Source: Muricoccus nepalensis (GTDB lineage: Bacteria > Pseudomonadota > Alphaproteobacteria > Acetobacterales > Acetobacteraceae). Taken from it: DNA of 64,000 bases. Position numbers and translations under genes: made by a program. Below the pieces are notes generated by a model that saw nothing but the letters and a program-made list of their open reading frames with translations, did no database searches and was not told the origin of the DNA. This document shows positions 1 through 7,862 of this stretch, piece by piece (positions within the stretch are counted from its first letter, which is position 1; every line of letters begins with the position of its first letter). Location: positions 62,001 through 126,000 of the forward strand of contig NZ_RCZP01000007.1 of NCBI RefSeq assembly GCF_006438825.1, given 5' to 3'.

Positions 1-108
1 CGCGACCTCGCCACCTACCTCCGCCAGCCCAACCCGGACGGCGCCCTCGCCGCCGCGGCGCGGCACGTCCTCGAGGCGCCCGGCCACCCCGGCGACCTCT
101 GGGACTGA
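1..108 (+). CDS. C-terminal end of an upstream gene, possibly acyl-CoA dehydrogenase
   Basis: An open frame enters from the left edge and ends at TGA 106-108, giving the last 35 residues of a protein ending in HPGDLWD. The next gene starts 4 bp later, so they are probably one operon. The tail is too short for a domain call. From memory, PIG-L/NodS-like/GT2 trios in Alphaproteobacteria are often preceded by an acyl-CoA dehydrogenase family gene; that is the only basis for the suggested identity. Confidence 0.4.
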   Translation, partial: RDLATYLRQPNPDGALAAAARHVLEAPGHPGDLWD

Positions 109-112
109 CGGG

Positions 113-877
113 GTGCGCGCGGGCGATTGGCTCCGGGCCGCGGAGCGCGACCTGCCGCTCCTCGATGATCCCAGCCTTGTCGTGGGCGACGGCCCGGTCC
201 TCGTCCTCGCGCCGCATCCCGATGACGAGAGCCTCGGCTGCGGCGCGCTGCTCGCGGCCCTGGCGGCGGCCGGGCGGACGGTGCGCGTCGCCGTGGTGAG
301 CGACGGCGGCATGTCGCACCCCCATTCCCGCGCCTACCCGCGGGCGAGGCTGGCCGCGCTGCGGCAGGAGGAGACGCGCGCGGCCGTCGCCGCCCTCGGC
401 CTCGACCCCGCGCGGGACCTCCTCTTCCTCGGGCTGCCCGACGCCGCCGTGCCGGAGGGCGGGCCCGCCTTCGAGGCGGCGCTGGCGCGGCTCCGCGAGG
501 ACCCCGCCCCCGCCACCATCCTCGCGACCTGGCGGCACGACCCGCACCGGGACCACGTCGCGACCTGGCGGCTCGCCGAGGCGCTGCGGCGCGGCGTGCC
601 GGGCGCCCGCCTGCTGGCCTATCCCGTCTGGGGGCTCGCCCACGCGCACCCGGTCCCCGGCTTCCCGCTGCCGCCCGAGCCGGAGCTCGAAGGGCCGCCG
701 CGCGGTGTCCGCTTCCAGGCCGGGCCCTGGCTCGCGGCCAAGCGGGCGGCGGTCGCCGGCCATGCCTCCCAGCTCGGACGCGTGATCACGGACGATCCCG
801 GGGGCTTCGCCCTGCCCGAGGCGGCGCTCTCCCTCGCCTTCCGACCCTTCGAGCTGTTCCTGGAGGAGCCGCCGTGA
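113..877 (+). CDS. PIG-L family deacetylase
   Basis: A 254-residue protein of the PIG-L/LmbE fold, zinc-dependent enzymes that remove the acetyl group from N-acetylglucosamine-type sugars. The family signature is at residues 33-39 (APHPDDE, metal ligands H35 and D38, general base D37), and a second metal/catalytic patch HDPHRDH lies at about 142-148. No signal peptide is seen, so it should act in the cytoplasm. The start is GTG, 4 bp after the preceding stop. Its 3' end overlaps the next gene by 4 bp (GTGA), so the two are translationally coupled. The NodS-like neighbour suggests the freed amine is then N-methylated. The family assignment is secure, the substrate is unknown. Confidence 0.88.
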   Translation: MRAGDWLRAAERDLPLLDDPSLVVGDGPVLVLAPHPDDESLGCGALLAALAAAGRTVRVAVVSDGGMSHPHSRAYPRARLAALRQEETRAAVAALGLDPARDLLFLGLPDAAVPEGGPAFEAALARLREDPAPATILATWRHDPHRDHVATWRLAEALRRGVPGARLLAYPVWGLAHAHPVPGFPLPPEPELEGPPRGVRFQAGPWLAAKRAAVAGHASQLGRVITDDPGGFALPEAALSLAFRPFELFLEEPP

Positions 878-1488
878 GCGAGCGCGCGAACCGTTCCCTG
901 CCGGCCGAGTACTTCGACGCGCTCTACGCGCGCGACCCCGATCCCTGGCGCTTCGAGACGAGCGACTACGAGCGCGGCAAGTACGACGCCACCCTCGCCG
1001 CCCTGCCGTGTGCGCGCTACGCCCGGGCGCTGGAGGTCGGCTGCTCCATCGGGGTGTTGACGGCGGACCTCGCCCCGCGCTGCGAGGCGCTGCTCGCCCT
1101 GGACGCGGCCGAGGCGCCGCTCCGCCGCGCCCGCGAGCGGCTGGCCGGCCAGCCCCACGTCGCCTTCGCCCTCGCCGGCGTGCCGGCGGCCTGGCCGGAG
1201 GACGCGGCGCCCTTCGACCTGATCCTGCTGTCGGAGGTCGTCTACTACCTCAGCCCGCCCGACGTGGAGCGGCTGGCCGCGCGCGTCGCGGCCTCCCTCG
1301 CGCCCGGCGGGGACGTCCTGCTGGTCCACTGGACCGGCGAGACCGACTACCCCCTCTCCGGCGACGAGGCGGTGGAGCGCTTCGTCGCGGCCTCGCCCGG
1401 CCTGGAGGTCCGCCGGGCGGAGCGCGCGGAGCGCTACCGGCTCGACCTCCTCCAGGCTCCCGGGCTCAGGCCCCCCGCAGGGCGCTGA
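874..1488 (+). CDS. NodS-like SAM-dependent methyltransferase
   Basis: A 204-residue class I methyltransferase. The N-terminal stretch (FDALYARDPDPWRFETSDYE, about residues 14-33) is characteristic of NodS, the enzyme that N-methylates the deacetylated glucosamine of Nod factors. The SAM-binding motif I is at residues 52-60 (ALEVGCSIG), and the acidic strand ends LLALDAAEAPL follow. The start is GTG inside the stop of the deacetylase gene. The last 23 bp overlap the convergent glycosyltransferase gene. Together with the upstream deacetylase it could install an N-methyl group on an amino sugar; the acceptor is inferred only. Confidence 0.82.
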   Translation: MSERANRSLPAEYFDALYARDPDPWRFETSDYERGKYDATLAALPCARYARALEVGCSIGVLTADLAPRCEALLALDAAEAPLRRARERLAGQPHVAFALAGVPAAWPEDAAPFDLILLSEVVYYLSPPDVERLAARVAASLAPGGDVLLVHWTGETDYPLSGDEAVERFVAASPGLEVRRAERAERYRLDLLQAPGLRPPAGR

Positions 1489-2593
1489 GGAGCGCCGCGG
1501 CCCGCGCCGTCTCGGCGAGGAGCGCGCCGGCCGGGAGCGCGCGGCGGCTGAGCGCCGGGGCGGCCGTCTCCAGCTCCTCCCAGGCGCGCCAGAAGCCGCG
1601 CCGCGCCGCGATGTCCACCAGCCGATCGACCCCAAGGCCCAGCGCGCGGGCCAGCCGCCGCGGGTCGCCGCGCCCGGCGCGCAGCCGGCGGAGCGCGCGG
1701 CGGCGGCGGAAGCGCCGGAAGGCGTCGCGCACCGGCTCCAGCCGCGGGTCGGTGGGCGCCGCGTCCTCGTCCTGCAGGCGGTGCCGCATGGTGTCGGCCA
1801 TGCCCCCCGCCGCCCGCCCGTCGAGCCGGCAGGAGACCGTCACGCGGGCGTCCGGGCAGTGGCGGACCCGCATGTCCGCCCGAAGGAGCGCGGCGAAGAG
1901 GGCCCGGTCCTCCCCCGACGGCACCAGCGGCAGCCCGCCGATGCGGCGGTAGGCGTCGAGCGTGAGGGCGATTGAGGCGCCGGAGTGGATCCCGTGCCGC
2001 GGCCAGGGGTCGTGCGGGTCGGGGTCGAGGCGCGCCGCCAGCTCGTCGAGCAGGGCGGCGTAGCGGGCCTCGCGCTGCTCGCGCTCACGGAGCGCCTCGG
2101 GCAGCGCCCCCCACTCGTCGAGGGCCGGCCGGATGGTGCCGGCCACGGCCTCGGCGCCGGCCGCCAGCGCCGCAAGGTTGGCCCCGAGCCAGCCCGGGTC
2201 GGGCCGCCCGTCCGCGTCGGTGGTGAGGATGGCCGCGCCCGGCGGGCCGCCGGCCAGCAGCTCGGCCGCGGCGTCCATCGCGGCCCGGCGCGCCCCGCCG
2301 GCATGGGCGCGCGCCGCCGGGAGCACGGCTTCCCGCACGAGGAGCGGGTAGGACAGGCCGGGCGCGAGGCCGCGCGCGACCTCCGCGGTCCGGTCCCGGC
2401 AGTTGTTCGCCAGCAGGAGCACGGCGAAGGACCCCGGGCGCAGCGGGCGGCCGCGGGCGTCGCGCTGCCCGTCCAGCGCCAGCAGGCAGGCGGGCAGGCA
2501 GGCTTCCTCGTCACGAGCGGGGATGGCGATTACGGCGGAGGCGCCGCGCAACCGCTCGTCGGGCGGCACCGCCGCCCCTTCCTTGTCGTGCAT
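1466..2593 (-). CDS. Glycosyltransferase family 2
   Basis: A 375-residue GT-A fold glycosyltransferase. The N-terminal nucleotide-sugar strand reads VIAIPARDEE (residues 21-30). A metal-binding DAD motif is at 126-128 within TTDADGRPDPGW, and an acceptor-side GEDRAL motif follows at about 230. The C-terminal 100 residues are Arg/Ala-rich with no clear membrane helix, so a non-processive cytoplasmic enzyme is more likely than a NodC-like synthase. It is convergent with the methyltransferase gene and overlaps it by 23 bp. The conserved neighbourhood implies a shared glycan or glycolipid product; donor and acceptor cannot be read from sequence. Confidence 0.85.
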   Translation of the reverse strand: MHDKEGAAVPPDERLRGASAVIAIPARDEEACLPACLLALDGQRDARGRPLRPGSFAVLLLANNCRDRTAEVARGLAPGLSYPLLVREAVLPAARAHAGGARRAAMDAAAELLAGGPPGAAILTTDADGRPDPGWLGANLAALAAGAEAVAGTIRPALDEWGALPEALREREQREARYAALLDELAARLDPDPHDPWPRHGIHSGASIALTLDAYRRIGGLPLVPSGEDRALFAALLRADMRVRHCPDARVTVSCRLDGRAAGGMADTMRHRLQDEDAAPTDPRLEPVRDAFRRFRRRRALRRLRAGRGDPRRLARALGLGVDRLVDIAARRGFWRAWEELETAAPALSRRALPAGALLAETARAAALLSALRGA

Positions 2594-2823
2594 CCGATCT
2601 CCGAACGTCGCCGGCCACGGCGCCCGGAGCGCAGGCCTCGCGGGGACGTGGCACCGTAACGACGCTTGCCGAGGTGCGGTCGGGATCGAGCACGGGACTT
2701 TGATCCATGTTAGCGGACGTAAAGGCGAGGAATCGAAGGCCCTTGCGCGCCCGCGCCGGGGCGCCAGAGTGTCCGCGCCCCGGGACCCGCGCCCGGGCCT
2801 GAGGAACCCGGAGGAAACGCGCC

Positions 2824-4038
2824 ATGCCCGCCAGGCCGTTGAACGTTGCGATCGTGGGGGGCGGCATCGGCGGCCTGGCCGCGGCGAACGCGATGCTCCG
2901 CCGGGGCCACCGGGTGACGGTTTTCGAGCGGGCCGACGCGCTGGGCGAGGTCGGCGCCGGCGTCTTCATCTTCCCGAACAGCCTTCGCCAGATGGAGCGC
3001 CTCGGGCTCGGTCCGGAGTTGGCGCGGCTGGGCGGCAAGGTCGGCCCCGCCTCGCGCTACTGCCGGATGGACGGCACGGTCGTCGGCCCGATCCCGACGA
3101 CGGACTCGAGCGGCTGGAACGGCATGTACGGCATGCACCGGGCCGACCTGCTGAACACGCTCGCCGCCGCCCTGCCGCGCGAGGCCATCCGCACCGGCCA
3201 TCGCTGCACCGCCCTGGAGCAGGACGGGGACACCGCGCGGCTTCGCTTCGAGAACGGCCGCACGGCGGAGGCCGACCTCGTGGTCGCGGCCGACGGCATC
3301 CACTCGGCGCTGCAGCGCTACGTCGTCGAGCCGATGCCGCCCGAGTACTCGGGCTCGCGCGCCTACCGCGGCCTCGTCCCGCGCGACCGGCTGCCGGGCT
3401 GGCGGGAGGAGGCGCACCAGGTCTGGATGGGCGACGGGAAGCACTTCATGGTCTTCCCTGTGCGCGGCGGGCAGCTCCTGAACTACGTCGGCTTCGTGCC
3501 GACGAGCCACCAGACCGTCGAATCCTGGTCCGCGGTCGGCGACCGGGACGAGCTGGCGGCCTCCTTCGCGGGCTGGGACGCGCCGGTGACGGCGCTGCTG
3601 TCGAAGGTGGAGAGCTGCTTCTGGTGGGGCCTCTACGACCGCCGCCCGCTGCCGTCCTGGACCCGGGGGCGCCTCGCCCTGCTCGGCGACGCCGCGCACC
3701 CGATGCTCCCGCATCTCGGCCAGGGCGCCAACCAGGCGATCGAGGACGGCGTCGCCCTCGCGGTGCTCCTCGAGGGCTGCGACCCGGCGGAGGTGCCGGG
3801 TGTTCTGCCGCGCTACGAGGCGCTGCGGCGCGTCCGCACGGACGTCATCCAGGCCGAGGCGCGGCGCAACGGCCTGCGCTACGATTCCCGCTCGGGCAGC
3901 CTCGAGCAGCGCGACCGGGAGATCGCCAACGCGGCGCGGTTCCGCCGCCAGCTCTACGACTACGACATCGAGGCCGCGGCCCTCGCCTTCCGGGAAGGGC
4001 GGGACGTCTCGGCCGGGCTGGAGGTCGCGCTGACCTGA
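2824..4038 (+). CDS. FAD-dependent aromatic-ring monooxygenase (salicylate hydroxylase-like)
   Basis: A 404-residue class A flavoprotein monooxygenase. The Rossmann FAD motif GGGIGG is at residues 12-17. The DG motif VVAADGIHSAL is at about 155-165, and the GD motif LLGDAAHPMLPHLGQGANQAIEDG at about 285-308. This layout matches salicylate, 6-hydroxynicotinate or 3-hydroxybenzoate hydroxylases, which use NAD(P)H and O2 to hydroxylate an aromatic acid. A good ribosome site (GGAGGAA) lies 8 bp before the ATG. The next gene, 50 bp downstream, encodes a Bug receptor that could bind the same aromatic acid. Class is certain, substrate unknown. Confidence 0.85.
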   Translation: MPARPLNVAIVGGGIGGLAAANAMLRRGHRVTVFERADALGEVGAGVFIFPNSLRQMERLGLGPELARLGGKVGPASRYCRMDGTVVGPIPTTDSSGWNGMYGMHRADLLNTLAAALPREAIRTGHRCTALEQDGDTARLRFENGRTAEADLVVAADGIHSALQRYVVEPMPPEYSGSRAYRGLVPRDRLPGWREEAHQVWMGDGKHFMVFPVRGGQLLNYVGFVPTSHQTVESWSAVGDRDELAASFAGWDAPVTALLSKVESCFWWGLYDRRPLPSWTRGRLALLGDAAHPMLPHLGQGANQAIEDGVALAVLLEGCDPAEVPGVLPRYEALRRVRTDVIQAEARRNGLRYDSRSGSLEQRDREIANAARFRRQLYDYDIEAAALAFREGRDVSAGLEVALT

Positions 4039-4088
4039 CGCGCCCCCTCCGGGGCCGCGCGGGTAGGACGATCGAGGGAGGGAAGAGC

Positions 4089-5063
4089 ATGCGGCGTCGT
4101 GCGTTCGGCGCGGTCCTCGGGGCGGCGGGCCTCCCGGCCCTGGTCCCGCAGCGCGGCCAGGCCCAGGCGGGCTGGCCGGCCCAGCCCGTGCGGATCATCG
4201 TGCCCTTCCCCGCGGGCGGCACGGCCGATTCCGTCCCGCGCCTCGTGGCGGAGGGGCTGCGGGCGATGTGGCGGCAGCCCGTGGTCATCGAAAACCGCCC
4301 GGGCGCCGCGGGGAACATCGGCACGGCGCATCTCGCGAACGCCGAGCCGGACGGCACCACGCTGCTGGCCTCGCCGCCGCCGCCGCTGGCCATCAACCAG
4401 CACCTCTACGCGCGCCTCCCCTTCGACCCGGCGCGGCTGCGCGCCATCACCATCATGGGCACCTCGCCGAACGTAGTGGAGGTCTCCAACCGGATGGAGG
4501 TGCGCAGCCTCGCGGAGCTCATCGCCCTGGCCCGGGCGAAGCCGGGCGGCATCAACGCGGCCAACCAGGGGCTGGGCACCACGTCCCACCTCACCGCCGC
4601 GATGTTCGAGGCGGCGGCGGGCGTGAGGTTCAACCACGTGCCCTACAGCGGCACGGCGCCTGCGCTGAACGACCTCGTGGCGGGGCATGTCGACCTTCTC
4701 TTCGACAACCTCTCCTCCTCGCTCTCCTTTCACCTGGCCGGCTCCACGCGGATCCTCGCCCTCTGCCAGGCCGAGCGCGCGCCGCAGCTGCCGGACGTGC
4801 CGACGGTCGCCGAGGCCGGGCTGCCCGGCTTCTCCGCCATCGCCTGGTACGCGCTGATGGCGCCGGCCGGCACGCCGGACGCGGTGATCGAGCGGGTGAA
4901 CCGGGACGCGGTCTCGGTCATCCGGCAGCCGGAGGTGGAGCGGCGCTTCGTCGAGCAGGCGGTCAAGCCCGTCGCGAACGCGCCGGACGAGGCCGCGGCC
5001 TTCATCGCCGCGGAATCCCGGCTCTGGGGCGAGGCCGTGCGCCGCACGGGGCTGCGGCTCTGA
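4089..5063 (+). CDS. Bug-family (TctC-like) periplasmic receptor
   Basis: A 324-residue Bug/TctC solute-binding protein. A signal peptide ends near residue 27 (QRGQAQA), followed by the family opening WPAQPVRIIVPFPAGGTADS and the VIENRPGAAGNIG loop that binds a carboxylate. The internal ATG at 4089 is chosen because it gives a clean signal peptide and has GAGGGAAG just upstream; the frame is open much further upstream, but that part overlaps the monooxygenase gene in another frame. No TctA/TctB permease genes are adjacent, so it must share a permease encoded elsewhere or act as a sensor. The monooxygenase upstream suggests an aromatic acid ligand. Confidence 0.88.
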   Translation: MRRRAFGAVLGAAGLPALVPQRGQAQAGWPAQPVRIIVPFPAGGTADSVPRLVAEGLRAMWRQPVVIENRPGAAGNIGTAHLANAEPDGTTLLASPPPPLAINQHLYARLPFDPARLRAITIMGTSPNVVEVSNRMEVRSLAELIALARAKPGGINAANQGLGTTSHLTAAMFEAAAGVRFNHVPYSGTAPALNDLVAGHVDLLFDNLSSSLSFHLAGSTRILALCQAERAPQLPDVPTVAEAGLPGFSAIAWYALMAPAGTPDAVIERVNRDAVSVIRQPEVERRFVEQAVKPVANAPDEAAAFIAAESRLWGEAVRRTGLRL

Positions 5064-5082
5064 TCCCGCCGGGGCGTGCCGC

Positions 5083-5856
5083 CTAGAGGTCGACCTCCAG
5101 GCTGAGCAGCGCGCGGTAGCGGGGGGAGTCCCGGCCGATCCCGGCGCCTCCGCCGAAGCCCAGCGTCACCCCCTCGCTCAGCCGTTGCCGGAAGCCGATC
5201 TCGATGACGTTGGCGTCCCGCTCGCGACGCTCCTGCCGCTCGCGCACGTAGTCGAGGATGAGCGCAGTGTCGTTGCCGAGACGCTGGCTGTAGCCCGCGA
5301 CCACGCGGTAGCGGTTGTGCCGCTCGTCCTCGGAGGGCGCGAAGCGGGTGATCCAGGACGCGTTGAGGTGCAGGCGCTTGTTGCCGGCGGGGTCGATGGT
5401 GCGGCTCGCGACGCCGGTGAACTGGAGCTGGGTCGCGCGGTCGCCCGGCCCGACCGGCGCGCTGGCGTCGACGGCCACCGCGAAGGCGGGCAGCCAGCGC
5501 GTCTCGCGGTTGAGGTTGTAGAGCGCGCCGGCGCTCACCTCGCCCTGGTTCGCCCGGTTCCCCGAGCCCACGACGTAGGGAAGGCTGAAGTTCAGCAGGA
5601 GGCCGTTCGCTGGGCTTGCCTGGAACTGGGGAAAGATCAGCAGGTCGTCATGGCCGCGCCGGCGGTCGAAGCGGAGGCCTGTCTGCGCCTCCCCCTGCTT
5701 CGGCTCGCCCGTGAAGGCGTCCTCCAGCGTGGTCGGCAGGAAGACGTCGAGATCGTCAATGTCCGTGGCGCGGGCGGCCGGCGCGGCCGCGAGCAGGCCG
5801 AGGCCGAGGAGGGAGCTCAGGCGGAGGCGGCTCGTGCGGGTTCGGCGGGGGGGCAT
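5083..5856 (-). CDS. Outer-membrane beta-barrel protein (MetA-phenol-type transporter family)
   Basis: A 257-residue protein with a signal peptide (cleavage after about residue 32, APAARA) and then alternating amphipathic strands typical of a small outer-membrane barrel, ending in RALLSLEVDL with a terminal hydrophobic residue pattern. It resembles the putative outer-membrane channel family annotated as MetA-pathway of phenol degradation. An upstream ATG at 5910 is possible. The one at 5856 is preferred because GAGAGA precedes it and the signal peptide then starts normally. It is convergent with the Bug gene (19 bp apart). Proximity to an aromatic monooxygenase is consistent with uptake of a phenolic compound, but this is only contextual. 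Confidence 0.62.
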   Translation of the reverse strand: MPPRRTRTSRLRLSSLLGLGLLAAAPAARATDIDDLDVFLPTTLEDAFTGEPKQGEAQTGLRFDRRRGHDDLLIFPQFQASPANGLLLNFSLPYVVGSGNRANQGEVSAGALYNLNRETRWLPAFAVAVDASAPVGPGDRATQLQFTGVASRTIDPAGNKRLHLNASWITRFAPSEDERHNRYRVVAGYSQRLGNDTALILDYVRERQERRERDANVIEIGFRQRLSEGVTLGFGGGAGIGRDSPRYRALLSLEVDL

Positions 5857-5977
5857 GCAGGGTCTCTCTCGACGGGCGGCGGCGGGCGGAGGGTGCCGGG
5901 CGCGGGCCACCTTGCGCCGGACGGCCGTGGAATGCTCCTCCCCCGGCCGGCGCGCGGCGGGAGGGGGGCGGGTCCGC

Positions 5978-6673
5978 CTACAGCATCGCCCGCACGCGGT
6001 CGAATGTCCGGTCGAGGTGCAGGCCCAGCACCGCCGCCAGCCGGGCGCCGTCGCGGGCCCGGAGGGCGCGGATCATCTCCTCGTGCTCCTCCACGGCGCC
6101 GGCCCACTTGTCCGGCTCCGCGTTGCCGATGAAGCGGATATGCTTCATGCGCGCCTGGATGACCTCGTGCGTCCAGGCGAGCGTCGCGTTGCCGGAGAGC
6201 GCGACGATGGCCGAGTGGATGGCCTGGTTGATCTTGAAATAGGCCAGTGGGTCGCGCGCGGCGTACCGCTCCAGCATCGCGCGGTGGAGGGCGCAGACCG
6301 CCTCGATGCCCCCGGCCGTGCCCTCCCGGCAGGCGAGGTGGCCGGCGAGCTCCTCCATGGACCGGAGGACGACGAGGCTGTCGGACACGTCCTTGGCGCT
6401 CAGCTTCCGGACCACCGCGCCCCGCGCGGGAACCAGCTCCACCAGGCCCTCGCCTGCCAGCAGACGGATGGCCTCCCGCATCGGCGTGCGCGAGACGCCC
6501 ATGCGGGCGCCCAGCACCACCTCGTTCAGCCGCTCGCCCGCCGGGATGCTGCCGAGCGTGATGAGGTCCCGCAGCCTCGCCGCGACCTCCTCCTGCAGGG
6601 GCCGGCGGACGATGCGGCCGTCCGTCGCGCTGTCCGTCCCCGGCGCCGCGGCCGGGATCGTCTCGGTTTGCAT
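5978..6673 (-). CDS. GntR family (FadR/FCD) transcriptional regulator
   Basis: A 231-residue repressor-type protein. The winged helix-turn-helix lies at about residues 24-90 (RLRDLITLGSIPAGERLNE, VSRTPMREAIRLLAGEGLV), followed by an all-helical FCD ligand domain with the metal-binding pattern (H in FKINQAIHSAI, EEHEEMIRAL, LHLDRTFDRV). The ATG at 6673 is chosen because the helix-turn-helix begins 24 residues later. It is divergent from the PdxA-family gene with a 96 bp gap holding a tandem TGCATAC. By position it probably controls the 6770-15076 operon, with a pathway intermediate as effector. Confidence 0.85.
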   Translation of the reverse strand: MQTETIPAAAPGTDSATDGRIVRRPLQEEVAARLRDLITLGSIPAGERLNEVVLGARMGVSRTPMREAIRLLAGEGLVELVPARGAVVRKLSAKDVSDSLVVLRSMEELAGHLACREGTAGGIEAVCALHRAMLERYAARDPLAYFKINQAIHSAIVALSGNATLAWTHEVIQARMKHIRFIGNAEPDKWAGAVEEHEEMIRALRARDGARLAAVLGLHLDRTFDRVRAML

Positions 6674-6723
6674 TCTGCCACCCCTGCGGCCGCTTGACGG
6701 ACCGGGCACGCCTCGGTAGGCCT

Positions 6724-6737
6724 TGCATACTGCATAC
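6724..6737. promoter_or_regulatory. Tandem TGCATAC repeat, candidate GntR operator
   Basis: Two perfect back-to-back copies of TGCATAC lie in the 96 bp space between the divergent GntR gene and the PdxA-family gene, 33 bp before the latter's ATG. FadR/FCD regulators usually bind short AT-containing sites with a TAC/GTA core, so this is the best operator candidate in the gap. A related TTTGCATTCTGC occurs at the GntR start codon. No consensus sigma-70 promoter could be assigned. Confidence 0.4.
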
Positions 6738-6769
6738 ACTTCGAAGAATGAAGCGGCGGGGAGAGGGCG

Positions 6770-7801
6770 ATGATCCAGGAAGTGGCCGTGGCCTATCGTC
6801 CCCGCCTCGCGCTCGCCATGGGCGACGCGGCGGGCATCTCGCCCGAGCTGACGGCGAAGGTCCTCGCGGACGAGGGCGTGCGCGCGGCGGCCGAGATCAC
6901 CGTGATCGGGGAAGAGCGGGTCCTGGCGAAAGGTGCCCGCGTCGCCAGCGTCTCTCTCGACATCGACGTGGCCCGGGACGGCGAGCCCCGGCCGCGGCGG
7001 GCCGGCCGGCCCCTCCTCATCGACCTGCAACACTGCGACCCCGCGGAGATCCCGCTCGGGGAGATCTCGGAGGCGAGCGGGCGCTTCGCCACAGTGAACT
7101 TCCGCCGCGCGCTGGCGATGGCGGCGGGCGGGGAGGCGGACGCGGTCTGCTTCACGCCCTTCAACAAGGCGGCGATGCGCCTCGTCACCCCCGGCTACGA
7201 CGACGAGATCGGCTTCAGCGCGGAGGCGATCGGCTTTCATGGCGTGGCGAAGGAGTTCAACGTCCTCGACGGCCTCTGGAACGCCCGCGTGACCTCCCAC
7301 GTGCCGCTGAAGGACGTGGCCGGGCTGCTCACCCGGCAGGGCATCCTGGACAACCTGCGGCTGACCGACGACGCGCTGCGCGCGGCGGGGATCGCCCGGC
7401 CCCGCATCGCGGTGGCCGCGCTGAACCCCCATGCCGGCGACAACGGCAACTTCGGGCGCGAGGAGATCGAGGTGATCGCCCCGGCGGTGGAGGAGGGGAA
7501 GCGCGCGCAGATCGGCTGCGACGGCCCGTTCCCCGCTGACACCGTCTTCCTGCGCGCCCGGCGCGGCGACTTCGACGCCGTGCTGACGATGTACCACGAC
7601 CAGGGCCAGATCGCGATGAAGCTCATCGGCTTCGACGCGGGCGTCACGCTGATGGGGGGCTTTCCCTTCCCGATCTGCACGGCCGCGCACGGCACGGCCT
7701 ACGACATCGCCGGCAAGGGGATCGCCCATCCCGGCGCCATGAGGAACGCCATGCTGCTGGCCGCGCGCATGGCCGGCCGGGAGGCCGCCGCGGCCGCCTA
7801 G
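6770..7801 (+). CDS. PdxA-family 4-phosphohydroxy-acid dehydrogenase
   Basis: A 343-residue member of the PdxA family, metal- and NAD-dependent enzymes that oxidise and often decarboxylate a 4-phospho-hydroxy acid. The opening reads MGDAAGISPEL where canonical PdxA has GDPAGIGPE, and the C-terminal metal-site motif is YHDQGQIAMKLIGFDAGVT. The altered glycines and its place in a catabolic operon point to a PdxA2-like (D-threonate/D-erythronate 4-phosphate) or diol-dicarboxylate (TphB-like) dehydrogenase rather than vitamin B6 synthesis. It is the first gene of a plus-strand run reaching 15076. PdxA2 pathways need a DUF1537 kinase, and none is adjacent. Confidence 0.8.
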   Translation: MIQEVAVAYRPRLALAMGDAAGISPELTAKVLADEGVRAAAEITVIGEERVLAKGARVASVSLDIDVARDGEPRPRRAGRPLLIDLQHCDPAEIPLGEISEASGRFATVNFRRALAMAAGGEADAVCFTPFNKAAMRLVTPGYDDEIGFSAEAIGFHGVAKEFNVLDGLWNARVTSHVPLKDVAGLLTRQGILDNLRLTDDALRAAGIARPRIAVAALNPHAGDNGNFGREEIEVIAPAVEEGKRAQIGCDGPFPADTVFLRARRGDFDAVLTMYHDQGQIAMKLIGFDAGVTLMGGFPFPICTAAHGTAYDIAGKGIAHPGAMRNAMLLAARMAGREAAAAA

Positions 7802-7862
7802 CGCACCACGCCGACGCGCAGACCCGCAAAGGGCGCACGGACCCCGTCCAGGAGGAGAGTTC

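Noticed and set aside
2403-4088. A long open frame running continuously into the Bug receptor gene on the plus strand
   Set aside because: It is Arg/Pro/Gly-rich, lies over the well-supported monooxygenase gene in another frame, and has no domain; high GC keeps stops rare. Only the part from 4089 is coding.
6770-7801. Calling this gene pdxA for vitamin B6 synthesis
   Set aside because: Altered signature motif and location as first gene of a transport/dehydratase operon under a GntR regulator.
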